A model generated the notes under the pieces. That model did not search any database, was not told the origin of the DNA, and saw nothing but the letters and a program-made list of their open reading frames with translations. Source: JAJXTN01 sp038230895 (lineage in GTDB: Bacteria > Patescibacteriota > Saccharimonadia > Saccharimonadales > UBA4665). From it: a stretch of 47,933 nucleotides of DNA. Below are positions 6,334 to 15,769 of the stretch, one piece after another. The position numbers and the translations under genes are program-made. Each line of letters starts with the position of its first letter. The first letter of the stretch is position 1. The DNA lies in NCBI GenBank assembly GCA_038230895.1, contig JBBRMJ010000010.1:1-47933 (forward strand). The letters run 5' to 3'.

Positions 6334-7094
6334 TAACCACCATTAAAACTGACAGAATTGCTGCCAATGACCTGTCATTACAGGTCATACTCGACAAGGT
6401 CATATTGGAGCTCGAGGAGGGTAGTGTGGTGGCGATCACCTCCAAACTGGTGTCATTGTGTGAAGGGCAGGTGATTGGTTTAGATGACATTGATAAAGAA
6501 ACGCTGGTGGTCCAGGAGTCGGATCTATATCTCCCGGCAACACTCAGCCGCTACGGGCACCATTTCACCATTACCGACAATACCCTGATACCGATGGCGG
6601 GCGTCGATGAGTCCAACGGCGGTGGGAATTATGTCTTGTGGCCTAAGGATTCGCAAAAAACGGCAAATGAGACACGTGAGTATCTCAAACAGCGATTTGG
6701 TCTAAAAAACATCGGTGTCATCATCACGGACAGCACCTGCCACCCACTGCGGCGGGGGACAACTGGCATTATGCTCGCGCACAGCGGCTTTCTCGCACTC
6801 CATAACTATATCGGCCAACCCGATCTCTTCGGTCGGCCCTACGCCGTATCGCAGAGCGATATCGCCGGTGGTTTGGCCGCAGCGGCAGTACTACAGATGG
6901 GAGAAGGCACTGAGCAGACGCCACTCGCCGTTATCACAGATGTACCTTTTGTCACGTTTCAAGATCGCGGACCAAATGAAGATGAGCTGGCTGAAATAAA
7001 TATACCCTTGTCAGAAGATTTGTTCGCACCGTTCCTCACCAGCGTCGATTGGCAATCTGGGCAGCGAAAACCTAAGCCAAGAACAGTTGACTGA
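6327..7094 (+). CDS. CofE-like gamma-glutamyl ligase (putative folate-type)
   Basis: The 255-aa protein resembles the CofE/FbiB ligase domain, which adds glutamate through a gamma link. Seen motifs are VVAITSKLVSLCEGQVI (about 34-50), GVIITDSTCHPLRRGTTG (about 130-147) and the Gly-Ala-rich SDIAGGLAAAAVLQMGEG. No F420 biosynthesis gene is near, and CPR genomes carry such stand-alone homologues that have been labelled putative folate metabolism ligases. The acceptor is therefore unknown. No longer in-frame start exists, because a stop lies at 6303-6305. Expression probably depends on the 15-codon ORF upstream. Confidence 0.8.
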   Translation: MLITTIKTDRIAANDLSLQVILDKVILELEEGSVVAITSKLVSLCEGQVIGLDDIDKETLVVQESDLYLPATLSRYGHHFTITDNTLIPMAGVDESNGGGNYVLWPKDSQKTANETREYLKQRFGLKNIGVIITDSTCHPLRRGTTGIMLAHSGFLALHNYIGQPDLFGRPYAVSQSDIAGGLAAAAVLQMGEGTEQTPLAVITDVPFVTFQDRGPNEDELAEINIPLSEDLFAPFLTSVDWQSGQRKPKPRTVD

Positions 7095-7433
7095 CAGCCC
7101 TCTCGCCACTGACAGATTTTCAATAATACGCATTAGTATGAGCGCGGGTATTCGACGTCGATAGGGCATCTCACTCCATGTAGAGGACTGCACTTTGTTT
7201 ATGACGCTTAGGTGATTCAGTGACCACTCATTTCCAACCTTCTTGTACAGCTCATTGAGACTGACGATTGTCTTTGACAATGGTCACGAGGGTAAGTATG
7301 TTGTAGTATTTTCAACGATTTGTGAACTGTATTCGGAAGGCGGATGAGAGAGCACAAAGAGCTGAGAAATAGCGTAAGCTTGTAGGATAATCATAAGCTT
7401 TCCAGCATACTAAATAACATAATTGGAGATTTT
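7095..7433 (+). other. Intergenic region before the secreted phosphoesterase
   Basis: These 339 bases hold a promoter (separate entry), a perfect hairpin ATTGTC-TTT-GACAAT (7267-7281) overlapping its -35, and a direct repeat of AAGCTT near 7377 and 7396. A possible 13-codon ORF (7344-7385) follows a GGAAGG. The phosphoesterase ribosome binding site GGAG (7425-7428) stands 5 nt before its ATG. No terminator is evident after the ligase gene. Confidence 0.5.
7274..7302 (+). promoter_or_regulatory. Promoter for the secreted phosphoesterase
   Basis: TTGACA (7274-7279), a 17-nt spacer and TATGTT (7297-7302) form a good sigma70-type promoter. It predicts a leader of about 125 nt, unusually long for this window. 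The -35 lies inside the small inverted repeat at 7267-7281, which could be an operator. Confidence 0.55.
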
Positions 7434-10400
7434 ATGGGATTAAGCGCTGCTATACATCGTATCAACCGATCGAACTGGACCACCTGCTCGGTGGTCGTTT
7501 TAGTATTAGTCCTCGCTGGCATGTCACAAATTGGCAGCAATACCGCTTTTGCAGCCGATACCGGGATTGATGAGATTCATACTGACTTCGGAGACAATGC
7601 CTCGACGACCATGTGGGTGCACTGGCGAGGTACAGCTCAAACCGTATCCTACGGTACGACAACGAGCTATGGTTCGACCTCAAGTTCATCAGTGACCTTG
7701 CCAGCTGTCTACAATGATACCGTCAACGGCGTGCCAACAACTATTTATGTACCGCTGCCGACTGACCCCAGCGCCGCCAGTTCCTCATTCCAACGAATTC
7801 AGCTGACTGGCTTAACGGCAGGGCTTGTCTACCACTATAAGATCGGTGCCGCTGGCCTCGATCATACCTTCAAAACAGCACCATCTGGCGATTACACCTG
7901 GGATGATATCGGCGATACTGCGACAACCGCCTTCGACCCGAATGCCGACGCTAGTTGTAACAAGCCCTGGATGAGCTCTGTCTGGGCGGATGTCGCAGCC
8001 GATGCCCCCGACTTTGTCACCCACGGTGGAGATATTAATTACGCCAACGCCTGTGGTACGGTCAACATTCACCAGTTCTACCAAGACATCGCTCCAATTG
8101 CAACCACACGAGCCTTTGAGCAAGTGTGGGGTAATCACGAATACGGCCCGCTCGACCCGACCACGGCACCTGCCGGCACACCAGCCCACGATAGTATGAC
8201 CAATTACAAGAGTCGGTCTTACACACCAAATCCGATAACAGTCCTCAATGATTCTTCGATTCAGCTACAACAAGAGGGCTGTCCCGGCGGCGCACCACAA
8301 CTATTGACCGCAACCCAAAATGCTTGCCAGGGTAGTGACTGGGGTTCATTCACTGTCGGCCACGTGCTCTATATTACGGCACCAGAACCCTGGTTCCAGA
8401 GCTATACCGATTGGCAAACAGGCGCTGACGCCCTGATGTCGACGGCCATGAATAACACAAATATTTACATGATTGTCACCTTGAGCCATCGACCTGCCTA
8501 CTCGAGTATCATAGGCGGTCTCGACCAAGCATCCAGTGAATTCCAATTTGCAGTCAATGCACTCGGTGATAAGTATGGTACGGGGGTCGCGGGTGGTAAG
8601 TATGTCATGAACATCGCCCATCATGTGCATGGCTCAGAGATTATAACGCCACAACATGGCGTGTGGCAGATTGTTGATGGTGGTGGTGGAACTGAGGAAA
8701 CGACCTACGGTACGGCTGTGCCTGGCTCAATTTTCACCTCAGCCCATCTAGCGCACCTAAACATCAGTGTCACCAGCACCGTCACTGGCGGGGCTGCTAG
8801 CGGCCAAATGACTCTAAACTTCATCTGTGGCCCTATCTTTACCCCTAACCCCACCAAGGATGCTTGTATTGAGGGTGAGGTTATCTCGGGTGGTTCAGCC
8901 GTCATTAATACCTCACCGTACACACCACCACCACCGGCCACTACCTGCGCAGCCGATATCCTCCCAGTGAGCCCAACATCATTCATTACGAATCCTTCGC
9001 TTGAACTTGGTCAAACCCCCTGGACAGGTAGCTACAGCAATGCCTCCAATAACGTCCTACATTCTAATGACACTGCCAACGCCTGTGATGGCTATAGTGC
9101 ACTGCTGACCAGCATGAAGCCAGGTTTTACGCCACCATTATCGATTGGCGTTAATCCAACGACTGACTGGGTAACTAATTCCACAGCTGGCTACACTTAC
9201 ACTGGTAAAGTGCATGTCAAAAGCAATATCGCCGGACGAGTCATTCATCTGCAAATACAACAAAAAAATGTTGGGACTGGTGTCACGACCAACCTCGCGA
9301 ATGTCACCGTCACGCCGAGCAACACGACCGCCTGGAATACCATAACCACTGCAGGGACTGCTACCGAAAGTGGAGACTCTATCCTGTTTAAGGTGTACAT
9401 GGACGCGACCGCTACGACCGATTCATTCTACAGCGACGGATTCTCCCTGACGGCTGCTTCGCCGCCGCCACCAATCTCACCCCAAACAACCTGTCAGGAT
9501 ATCCACAGCGGAGACCTGGTCACCAACCGCTCGCTGGAGACTGACACCACCGGCTGGGCTGGCGTGCTCAACACCTCTTCGATAGAGTTATGGGACAATC
9601 AAAATGCCTGCGATGGCAGTTTCTCTTTGAAGACTCTTTTGGTCCCGAATGCCGTCGCAACGAACATTGGCTTCGTCTCTAAACCAACCTGGGTCGCTTC
9701 GACTGTTGCTAATACCACCTACACCGCCAAAGTTTGGGTCAAATCCGCCAACGTCGGCAAAAAACTCAAATTAACACTCCAAGAATGGACTCCAGATGGC
9801 AAGACAGCCGTTGGGTCAGCAACAACATCGGTGTTGGCAACGGGAGGTTCAACCTGGAACTTGCTAACTATTCCGTTTACCGCACTTAATGCTGGCGACA
9901 ATTTAGACTTCAAAGTCTACATCAATAATCCAGGTGCTAATGATGTCTTCTGGGCAGACAATATGTCACTCCTCGCAACTGCGGGCATCCCGCCCATCGG
10001 CAACCAAGTTGTATGTAGTGATACGAATGCCGCCAACGAAACGCTTAACAATCGCTCAGTCGAAGCCGATATTTCTGGCTGGGATGTTATCAGCAATAAA
10101 AGTACTGTTAACTGGGACAACACTCAGGCTTGTGACGGCTTGCGCTCTATCGGTGTGACCAACGCCAGCGGTGCCGTGGCTACCACCCTCGGGTTTGATT
10201 CAGCCAGTGAAACGGCGGGCGTAACCTCCACGAGTACGGGCAGTACCTACACAGGTTCAGTCTGGCTCAGAGCGGCTGCAATCGGAACCATCGTTGAAGC
10301 TCAGACACAGGAAAGGGACCCAAGCAATTCAAATGTGGGCGAGAAGAATATCCTATGGACCGCACCGGACACCGCCTGGCATAAAGTAACCGTTCCGACC

Positions 10401-11027
10401 TATACCGCCGCTGGCAATGGCAACTGGATCGATTTCAAGGTCTATGTCAACAATGCGGCTGACGGAGTGAGCTTCAACGCTGATAAGATGTCACTGACAA
10501 CAACTAACGTTACGGTTGCACCGTTCTCACATGCTTGTGACGACGCCCCAACTGGCTTCCAGACTGTCGGCAACCGTTCAGCCGAAAACAACTTGACTGG
10601 TTGGACTGGTAAGTACACGGCCGCCTCTACTGTTACTAATAGCACATCCATTCTGAATGCATGGTGTGAAGGCAGCTGGGTTGTACACGTCACCAATAAT
10701 TCAGGTGCTACCACCAACATTGGCTTCCAAAACCCAACACCTTACTGGGTTAACAATTCAACAGTGATTAACCGTGTTTACACCGCCAGTGCCTGGGTAC
10801 GTGCAGCAGCAGGTCAAACCATTCACGTGTCCATCTGCCAACGCACTGCCACGTCTACAGACTTCTGTACAACCGACAACTATGTCGCCATCAATACAGG
10901 CTACCACCTGCGTTCAACAAAACTGACTTCGACTATCGGCGGTCGCTCGATACAGATGAAGATCTACGAAGACAACGCCCCGACCACCGGCTACCTCGAC
11001 GCCGACAATATGTCCTTAACCTATTAA
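7434..11027 (+). CDS. Secreted purple-acid-type metallophosphoesterase with four C-terminal repeats
   Basis: This 1197-aa protein has a signal peptide (hydrophobic core VVVLVLVLAGM, likely cleavage after NTAFA). A Fn3-like purple acid phosphatase N-domain follows (about 42-150), then the phosphoesterase domain (about 155-455). Metal-site motifs are HGGDINYA, WGNHEYGP, SHRPAYSS and NIAHHVHGSE. Four repeats of about 165-180 residues then begin near 502, 683, 858 and 1031. Each has an early Cys, a (N)RS-E-x4-GW motif, a second Cys (NACDG, QACDG or WCEG) and a FKVY-type ending. They look like CBM4/9-type beta-sandwich ligand-binding modules, each probably with one disulfide. No sortase signal or C-terminal membrane anchor is seen. 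Release of phosphate from extracellular or host-surface substrates is likely; the target is unknown. Confidence 0.82.
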   Translation: MGLSAAIHRINRSNWTTCSVVVLVLVLAGMSQIGSNTAFAADTGIDEIHTDFGDNASTTMWVHWRGTAQTVSYGTTTSYGSTSSSSVTLPAVYNDTVNGVPTTIYVPLPTDPSAASSSFQRIQLTGLTAGLVYHYKIGAAGLDHTFKTAPSGDYTWDDIGDTATTAFDPNADASCNKPWMSSVWADVAADAPDFVTHGGDINYANACGTVNIHQFYQDIAPIATTRAFEQVWGNHEYGPLDPTTAPAGTPAHDSMTNYKSRSYTPNPITVLNDSSIQLQQEGCPGGAPQLLTATQNACQGSDWGSFTVGHVLYITAPEPWFQSYTDWQTGADALMSTAMNNTNIYMIVTLSHRPAYSSIIGGLDQASSEFQFAVNALGDKYGTGVAGGKYVMNIAHHVHGSEIITPQHGVWQIVDGGGGTEETTYGTAVPGSIFTSAHLAHLNISVTSTVTGGAASGQMTLNFICGPIFTPNPTKDACIEGEVISGGSAVINTSPYTPPPPATTCAADILPVSPTSFITNPSLELGQTPWTGSYSNASNNVLHSNDTANACDGYSALLTSMKPGFTPPLSIGVNPTTDWVTNSTAGYTYTGKVHVKSNIAGRVIHLQIQQKNVGTGVTTNLANVTVTPSNTTAWNTITTAGTATESGDSILFKVYMDATATTDSFYSDGFSLTAASPPPPISPQTTCQDIHSGDLVTNRSLETDTTGWAGVLNTSSIELWDNQNACDGSFSLKTLLVPNAVATNIGFVSKPTWVASTVANTTYTAKVWVKSANVGKKLKLTLQEWTPDGKTAVGSATTSVLATGGSTWNLLTIPFTALNAGDNLDFKVYINNPGANDVFWADNMSLLATAGIPPIGNQVVCSDTNAANETLNNRSVEADISGWDVISNKSTVNWDNTQACDGLRSIGVTNASGAVATTLGFDSASETAGVTSTSTGSTYTGSVWLRAAAIGTIVEAQTQERDPSNSNVGEKNILWTAPDTAWHKVTVPTYTAAGNGNWIDFKVYVNNAADGVSFNADKMSLTTTNVTVAPFSHACDDAPTGFQTVGNRSAENNLTGWTGKYTAASTVTNSTSILNAWCEGSWVVHVTNNSGATTNIGFQNPTPYWVNNSTVINRVYTASAWVRAAAGQTIHVSICQRTATSTDFCTTDNYVAINTGYHLRSTKLTSTIGGRSIQMKIYEDNAPTTGYLDADNMSLTY

Positions 11028-11059
11028 AAACTGGCAGCACGCTTCTCTACAGGACTGGC

Positions 11060-12106
11060 TTAACGACTGAGTATCAGTCGTTCCGGATGGTCAGTGCTAT
11101 CGAGGCTATCAGTGGCTGGTTGGCGGGACAAACCGATAGCCGCTAATTGTGAAATCATAGATGGATAATCGAATTGACCGTTGATTTTACAGGCGGCAGT
11201 AAAGTAACTCGTGAACTCATGAAACGCTAAACCAGGAATGAGATTAGCTTCGAGGAAGTAAGGTCGACTCTCATTATCGAGACGTACATCAATACGGCCA
11301 TAGTCGCGGGCCCCAAGGGCCGTGAACACTTCAAGTGCCATTGCTGTAAGCTGCCCCCGAAGCGTCAGATCCGTGACAGACACTACTCGCTCAGTATCGG
11401 CGGCTTTGATGGCCTGGCCGAGTATGCGGTCACCATGGTCATTGGCATCGGCAATCAGCTCGATTGGCATGGCGGTAAGGTTGCTACCCTCGGGGTGCGC
11501 CATAATCGCCACGCTAAACTCTCGTCCGGGTAGATATGTTTCTACTAGAGCGTCAGATTGGAAATCGTCAGCGATCTGTTGGACTTTCCGTTGAAAGGCG
11601 CTAAAATCCCGAATAACTGAATCGGCGGCAATGCCTTGGCCACCGCCAGCAGCCGGTGGCTTCATAAACAGCGGGAAGGCAAGCGGTAAATCGGGCTGGC
11701 TCGGGAATTGACCAGGTCGCGCCGTAAAGTAATCGGCAGTCAGGAGACCAGCTGCCTGGACCGTCCGCTTAGCAGCGGCTTTATCGAAGTCCAAAGCGAT
11801 AGCAGCGGCTGGTGACCCAGTATAGTTGATACCATGCGCTTCCAGATAGCCCGATAACCAGATATTCGTATCGGTGCTGTAACCATCACTGCTAATAAGA
11901 GGTATGTACTTCATACCCAGGAAGACTAAATCGGGTTGCAAGGCTACGAGCGCTTCCAAATCCGCAATGTCGTTTACCTGTGTGATGCCCACGCTGTCAT
12001 ACTGCTGTTCGAGGACAGCCTGAATCATCTGAGCAGAAGGTTCGCCCATGGAGCTCAAGCTGGTAATGCCGGAGCGCACTATCTCAATATGTCGGTGTTG
12101 TTTCAT
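11060..12106 (-). CDS. D-Ala-D-Ala ligase-like ATP-grasp protein
   Basis: The 348-aa protein follows the Ddl layout: an N-terminal domain with LVFLGMKYIPLISSDGYSTD, the GINYTGSPAAAIALDFDKAAAK motif, and an ATP-grasp core (FPLFMKPPAAGGGQGIA, ALVETYLPGREFSVAIM). The metal-binding end reads GRIDVRLD...YFLEANLIPGL. Ddl usually ends the motif with E-x-N-T-x-P-G; here it is EANLIPGL, so the second substrate may not be D-Ala. It could make a peptidoglycan precursor or another dipeptide-type bond. A hairpin AACGACTG-AGTAT-CAGTCGTT (11062-11082) covers its last codons. It lies 65 nt after the RRM gene on the same strand and may share its transcript. Confidence 0.75.
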   Translation of the reverse strand: MKQHRHIEIVRSGITSLSSMGEPSAQMIQAVLEQQYDSVGITQVNDIADLEALVALQPDLVFLGMKYIPLISSDGYSTDTNIWLSGYLEAHGINYTGSPAAAIALDFDKAAAKRTVQAAGLLTADYFTARPGQFPSQPDLPLAFPLFMKPPAAGGGQGIAADSVIRDFSAFQRKVQQIADDFQSDALVETYLPGREFSVAIMAHPEGSNLTAMPIELIADANDHGDRILGQAIKAADTERVVSVTDLTLRGQLTAMALEVFTALGARDYGRIDVRLDNESRPYFLEANLIPGLAFHEFTSYFTAACKINGQFDYPSMISQLAAIGLSRQPATDSLDSTDHPERLILSR

Positions 12107-12171
12107 AACTGTCCTGTCATTGCGCCCAACCGAGGTGGCTGGACGCAGTTGTGTCTACGAACTGAGGTCGA

Positions 12172-12432
12172 CTAGCGTCGATCTTCGCGTGGACGAGCTT
12201 CATTGACGACGATGGAGCGGCCACTGAAGTCTTTGCCATTCAAGTTCTTGATAGCATCTTCTGCACCTTTGGCATCTGCCATTTCCACAAAGCCAAAGCC
12301 CTTGGATTGGCCAGAGTCACGATCCTTGATCACGGCGACGCTCTCTACGACACCTTGCTCAGCGAATAATGCCTTAAGTTCGTCTTCGGTTACGCTAAAT
12401 GCGAGTCCACCTACATATAATTTTGCTGCCAT
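12172..12432 (-). CDS. RNA-recognition-motif (RRM) protein
   Basis: This 86-aa single-domain protein has RNP2 (KLYVGGL, about 4-10) and RNP1 (KGFGFVEM, about 44-51), with the beta-alpha-beta spacing of bacterial RRM proteins such as the cyanobacterial Rbp family. The C-terminus is basic and acidic (ARPREDRR). It should bind single-stranded RNA, possibly as a cold or stress RNA chaperone. A TATAAG box (12460-12455) and an AAAGGA 10 nt before the ATG are visible on the minus strand. The 250-base upstream gap also holds the palindrome TTCCATAATGGAA near 12580. Confidence 0.9.
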   Translation of the reverse strand: MAAKLYVGGLAFSVTEDELKALFAEQGVVESVAVIKDRDSGQSKGFGFVEMADAKGAEDAIKNLNGKDFSGRSIVVNEARPREDRR

Positions 12433-12685
12433 AATGATTGTATCCTTTACTTAGCTTATATCACTCGCGTTTAGTATCGACTGACCGAGATGATAGTGAG
12501 TCCTGCGAGACTTATTATGACAACGGAGAGGTTATATTAACCACTTGCTTAGTTAAATTATAGCACGAACCAACATAGTTCCATAATGGAAACTTCGGAT
12601 TTGCAAGACCTTCAAGGTACTGCAGCCGGTGATTCTCTAGCCTATATTTGACTAAGAATGCGCTACAATGGTTTACGTAAGCAGT

Positions 12686-13348
12686 ATGAAGAGTTTCTTG
12701 CGCAATCGCCCGTATCACAGTGAACCTATTTGGCATCTCCAACTGACTATGCTGGTTGCCATCGCGCTGCAATTAGCGCTTCCAGACAGCTATACGTTTG
12801 GTTCACGCTATCTGTTAGTGGCTATCGAGGGCTTACTGCTCATCGCTATGTCGTTCACGACTCCCAAGGAGGAGATTTTTAAATCACTCAGCCGGCGTAT
12901 CAATGTTTTCATGTTGCTATTCCTGACTGGACTGGCAAACAGTTACGCCCTGCTAGTGGTTGCCCACAAACTACTGGGTAGTGCCCAAATAAATAACGGG
13001 CGAGAACTAATCCTCACCGCAGTCAATATCTACCTGACCAATATCATTATTTTCGGCCTCTGGTACTGGGAAATGGATGGCGGCGGACCGGGCCAACGTC
13101 TGAAGACGGTTAAGCACGAGCACGATTTCTTGTTTCCTCAGGATCAAAATCCCGAAGCGCGGCACCCGAAATGGCAGCCAACGTTTATTGATTACCTCTA
13201 TGTCGCTTCGACCAATGGCATGGCCTTTAGCCCTACTGACACACTGCCCCTGAGCCGACGCGCCAAATTGCTGATGTTGGCACAAGCTACTATTTCACTG
13301 GTTGCCGTAGCTTTGGTTGCCGCCCGTGCGGTCAATATTCTTAGTTAG
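12686..13348 (+). CDS. Multi-pass membrane protein, DUF1345-like
   Basis: From ATG 12686 the product is about 220 aa with five or so hydrophobic segments. It has a polar loop (KTVKHEHDFLFPQDQNPEAR) and a C-terminal YLYVASTNGMAFSPTDTLPL segment followed by SRRAKLLMLAQATISLVAVAL. That pattern recalls the DUF1345 membrane family, whose last part has a short re-entrant-looking loop before the final helix. Function is unknown; a channel-like role is only a guess. An upstream ATG at 12668 overlaps the TACAAT -10 box (12664-12669), so I reject it as the start. Its 3' end overlaps the convergent gene by 8 bp. Confidence 0.6.
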   Translation: MKSFLRNRPYHSEPIWHLQLTMLVAIALQLALPDSYTFGSRYLLVAIEGLLLIAMSFTTPKEEIFKSLSRRINVFMLLFLTGLANSYALLVVAHKLLGSAQINNGRELILTAVNIYLTNIIIFGLWYWEMDGGGPGQRLKTVKHEHDFLFPQDQNPEARHPKWQPTFIDYLYVASTNGMAFSPTDTLPLSRRAKLLMLAQATISLVAVALVAARAVNILS

Positions 13349-14315
13349 TATTCGATGATTTGGCGGGCAACTCAAGATAGCCCCGCCTGACGACGACTAC
13401 AAGAGCAGCAGCTCCAACCACGATGGCCAGCCAATAGCTTATGAATCGATAGACTAACACCGCCGTAAGGGCGTGAGCGGCTGGTATATGCAAGGCAACC
13501 ATACCAGCCACCAACCCGGCTTCTACACCGCCAAGACCACCAGGCGTCGGCGTAGCGGTACCGAGTAAAATACCCAAGCTGAAGACAAGCAAAACGCTCA
13601 CAAAACTGAGGGGAATGTGGAAGGCCACCACACAGTAGTATAAACTGAGAATATTGCAGAGCGTCAGGCTCATGGATGACAACAAGGCAGCACTCAACCT
13701 GAGTGGCTGGCGTCGATACAGCCAAAGTTGCCGGGCGATTGCCGATAGTGCCCGCCGCACTCGGCGACCATACCAATAGCTGAGCAGTAGTACCGCTGCC
13801 AGAGAGGCTGCGGCCAGCCAATATTCCCAACCCTGGATATGGGGTCGCCAGACAGTCCGCCAACCTGGTAATTCACCATGCCAGACAGCCAAAATACTTC
13901 CTGTTAGCAGCACATGACCGACCAAGCCAAGCATATTATTGGCGGCCACCACCGTGGTTGCTTGTGTGGTTGTATGGCGAGCATGGCGGAGGTAGACATA
14001 ACTAACACCGATGCCACCGATGCCAGCAGGCAGAAGATGATTCGTAAACAAGCCCGCGACCTGAACCAGCAGCGTCCGTCCAAACCTCAGCGGCTGGAGA
14101 GCCAAGAGCACATAGGTCAACGCAGCCAAAAGGTAGGTAGCAAACGTGTAGGCGACGGCCAGCGCCAAAGCTGGTCGCTCGGCCTGCGGCAGTACCGACA
14201 GGCTATGACGAAACACACCAATTTGAGGCAACACGATGTACAGCGCCGCAGCGCTGACGAGTAATAGAAGGAGCTGCTTCCGACCTGGCCGCCAATGTGC
14301 TGTCATGTGTGCCAT
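13341..14315 (-). CDS. UPF0104/LPG-synthase-type flippase-like membrane protein
   Basis: The 324-aa protein has seven or eight membrane helices and the family signature PTPGGLGGVEAGLVAGMVALH followed by VYRFISYWL near the C-terminus. It also has the NHLLPAGIGGIGVSYVYLR motif near residue 90. This is the membrane domain family of lysylphosphatidylglycerol synthase (flippase part) and AglD-like proteins, here without a catalytic aminoacyl-transferase domain. A lipid or lipid-linked glycan transport role fits the envelope genes nearby but is inferred. GATAAT lies 9 nt before the ATG on the minus strand. Confidence 0.8.
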   Translation of the reverse strand: MAHMTAHWRPGRKQLLLLLVSAAALYIVLPQIGVFRHSLSVLPQAERPALALAVAYTFATYLLAALTYVLLALQPLRFGRTLLVQVAGLFTNHLLPAGIGGIGVSYVYLRHARHTTTQATTVVAANNMLGLVGHVLLTGSILAVWHGELPGWRTVWRPHIQGWEYWLAAASLAAVLLLSYWYGRRVRRALSAIARQLWLYRRQPLRLSAALLSSMSLTLCNILSLYYCVVAFHIPLSFVSVLLVFSLGILLGTATPTPGGLGGVEAGLVAGMVALHIPAAHALTAVLVYRFISYWLAIVVGAAALVVVVRRGYLELPAKSSNTN

Positions 14316-14562
14316 ATTGGTTTAATTATCACTGAACGAGAGTCGAAGCACAAGCGTTATTGCAGACGGCAAAAAACCCGTACAATCGAGTATTGGCTCG
14401 GCCTTATGCCCATGCCCTCTAAACTGCTAGTAGTACTGCTCGACTGAGTTGAATTTCTTACTCGCCTTTAGAGCAAAACCAGTTAGGCTATATAAGCAAG
14501 CGATGCTCGAAACCTGTTTAGACCCGTGGATCTTATTGTAATGGAGAAAATTATTACCTAGT

Positions 14563-15489
14563 ATGCAACACCTGAAGCGACTCAATAACCCAATTAGCCT
14601 GTTCATTGGCTTCGTCCTATTACTCTGTTGCCTGGTCGTTCTCCTGCCCGCCAACCGTGATGCTATGTCTAATTACGACATTACATCGAGCCACTATCAC
14701 ATAGTATTGTTTCTGGTCAATCTGCCGCTGGCGGCAATTTGGTTTGCGGCCTTTTTCAGTTACGCTAGACTGCGAAGTTACGCTCGGGCCGTTGCAAATA
14801 CTCCCGAAGGGAAGGGCTTCAATGCGCTCGCTGTTGGTAGCGGCTGGCTGGCACTTGGACTCGTTATCCCGACAATTATCGGCCTAACTGTCAGCGGTAT
14901 CGCGCATCGCCACCCTGCATTCCGTGGGACCGCTACAATACTCACCAACTATTTAAATGTCCTGTTTCCATTAGTGGCTTTCAACACTATAGCAAGTGGC
15001 AGCCACGCCTTGACACTACACCAGCGCATATGGCCTTCCCTCATTAGTATTCGCTTGCTTATGGTAGCTTTTATCATGCTCGGGGTTGGCTACAGTTTCT
15101 TCACATTACAGCATATTGACCTACATGCTACGAACTCAACGCTCAACCCCTACTTCTTGCCAGTGTGGGTCGTCATGCCAACCATTATGGTGCCATACCT
15201 CTACACCTGGTTCATTGGGTTATTCGCTGCTCAGGAGCTATCGGCAGTGGCCCAACACGTCAAGGGCGTGTTTTATCGCCAGTCACTACGGCTATTGGCA
15301 GTGGGTGTCAGCTTGGTGGTAGCGGGCTCAATTGGCCAAGAATATATTCGAGCTATTACCCCCCGAGTCGGTCATTTATCACTGAACACAGTATTGACGA
15401 CTATCTATGTAACATACGCGGTCATCGTCGCTGGCTTTATCTTGATGAGTCTCGGAGCATATCGCCTCAAAAAAATTGAGGACATCTAA
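14563..15489 (+). CDS. Eight-helix membrane protein of unknown function, kinase operon
   Basis: The 308-aa protein is hydrophobic throughout, with about eight predicted helices. An external-looking loop follows helix 1 (LPANRDAMSNYDITSSHYH) and a second polar segment (LQHIDLHATNSTLNPYF) lies near the middle. I recognise no family. It ends 4 nt before the 89-aa gene, which is followed by a histidine kinase with no membrane segment, so it may be the membrane sensor or the regulated target. The 247 bases upstream (14316-14562) carry only a weak TTGCAG-N15-TACAAT candidate (14360-14386). The long leader lacks a well-spaced ribosome binding site, since the GGAG is about 17 nt from the ATG. Confidence 0.7.
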   Translation: MQHLKRLNNPISLFIGFVLLLCCLVVLLPANRDAMSNYDITSSHYHIVLFLVNLPLAAIWFAAFFSYARLRSYARAVANTPEGKGFNALAVGSGWLALGLVIPTIIGLTVSGIAHRHPAFRGTATILTNYLNVLFPLVAFNTIASGSHALTLHQRIWPSLISIRLLMVAFIMLGVGYSFFTLQHIDLHATNSTLNPYFLPVWVVMPTIMVPYLYTWFIGLFAAQELSAVAQHVKGVFYRQSLRLLAVGVSLVVAGSIGQEYIRAITPRVGHLSLNTVLTTIYVTYAVIVAGFILMSLGAYRLKKIEDI

Positions 15490-15493
15490 GCCC

Positions 15494-15763
15494 ATGGAAG
15501 GCCTGAACAATACGCAACTCTACGATAAGGTTGTGCGCATAACCAACGTCTACCTTGGACCAGCCGCTGATCGCTTCATCGCCCGACAGGTCCAGAACCA
15601 TTTGCACAAAAAACCAGAAGAATTATCACATAAAGATCTCCTCTTGCTGATTGACTGGATCCGTGTCGCCGTCGCACTGCTGACCGATGACAGTGAAATT
15701 ATCGAGGAGTATGCAGCACAGCTGCACAAGCTCGCTACCCAGAGTAACCAACCGACGGCCTAG
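15494..15763 (+). CDS. 89-aa conserved-looking helical protein in the kinase operon
   Basis: ATG 15494 gives an 89-aa soluble, mostly helical protein: LYDKVVRITNVYLGPAADRF, IARQVQNHL, then KDLLLLIDWIRVAVALLTDD and EIIEEYAAQLHKLA. A start in the same frame at 15476 would overlap the preceding gene and is less likely. It lies 4 nt after the membrane-protein gene and 6 nt before the histidine kinase. I do not recognise the fold. Its size and place suggest a small regulatory or adaptor protein for the kinase, which is inference. Confidence 0.65.
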   Translation: MEGLNNTQLYDKVVRITNVYLGPAADRFIARQVQNHLHKKPEELSHKDLLLLIDWIRVAVALLTDDSEIIEEYAAQLHKLATQSNQPTA

Positions 15764-15769
15764 ACGACT

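Noticed and set aside
7812..8189. Antisense frame inside the phosphoesterase gene, and the many similar ones in other genes
   Set aside because: These mirror the codon bias of the sense gene, lack promoters and starts, and show no family motifs.
11062..11082. Terminator between the phosphoesterase and the ATP-grasp gene
   Set aside because: The 8-bp hairpin is perfect, but no T-tract follows on either strand and it lies within the last codons of the ATP-grasp gene.
12515..12772. 85-codon minus-strand frame upstream of the DUF1345-like gene
   Set aside because: It overlaps the 5' end of a better-supported membrane-protein gene in antisense and shows no recognisable features.
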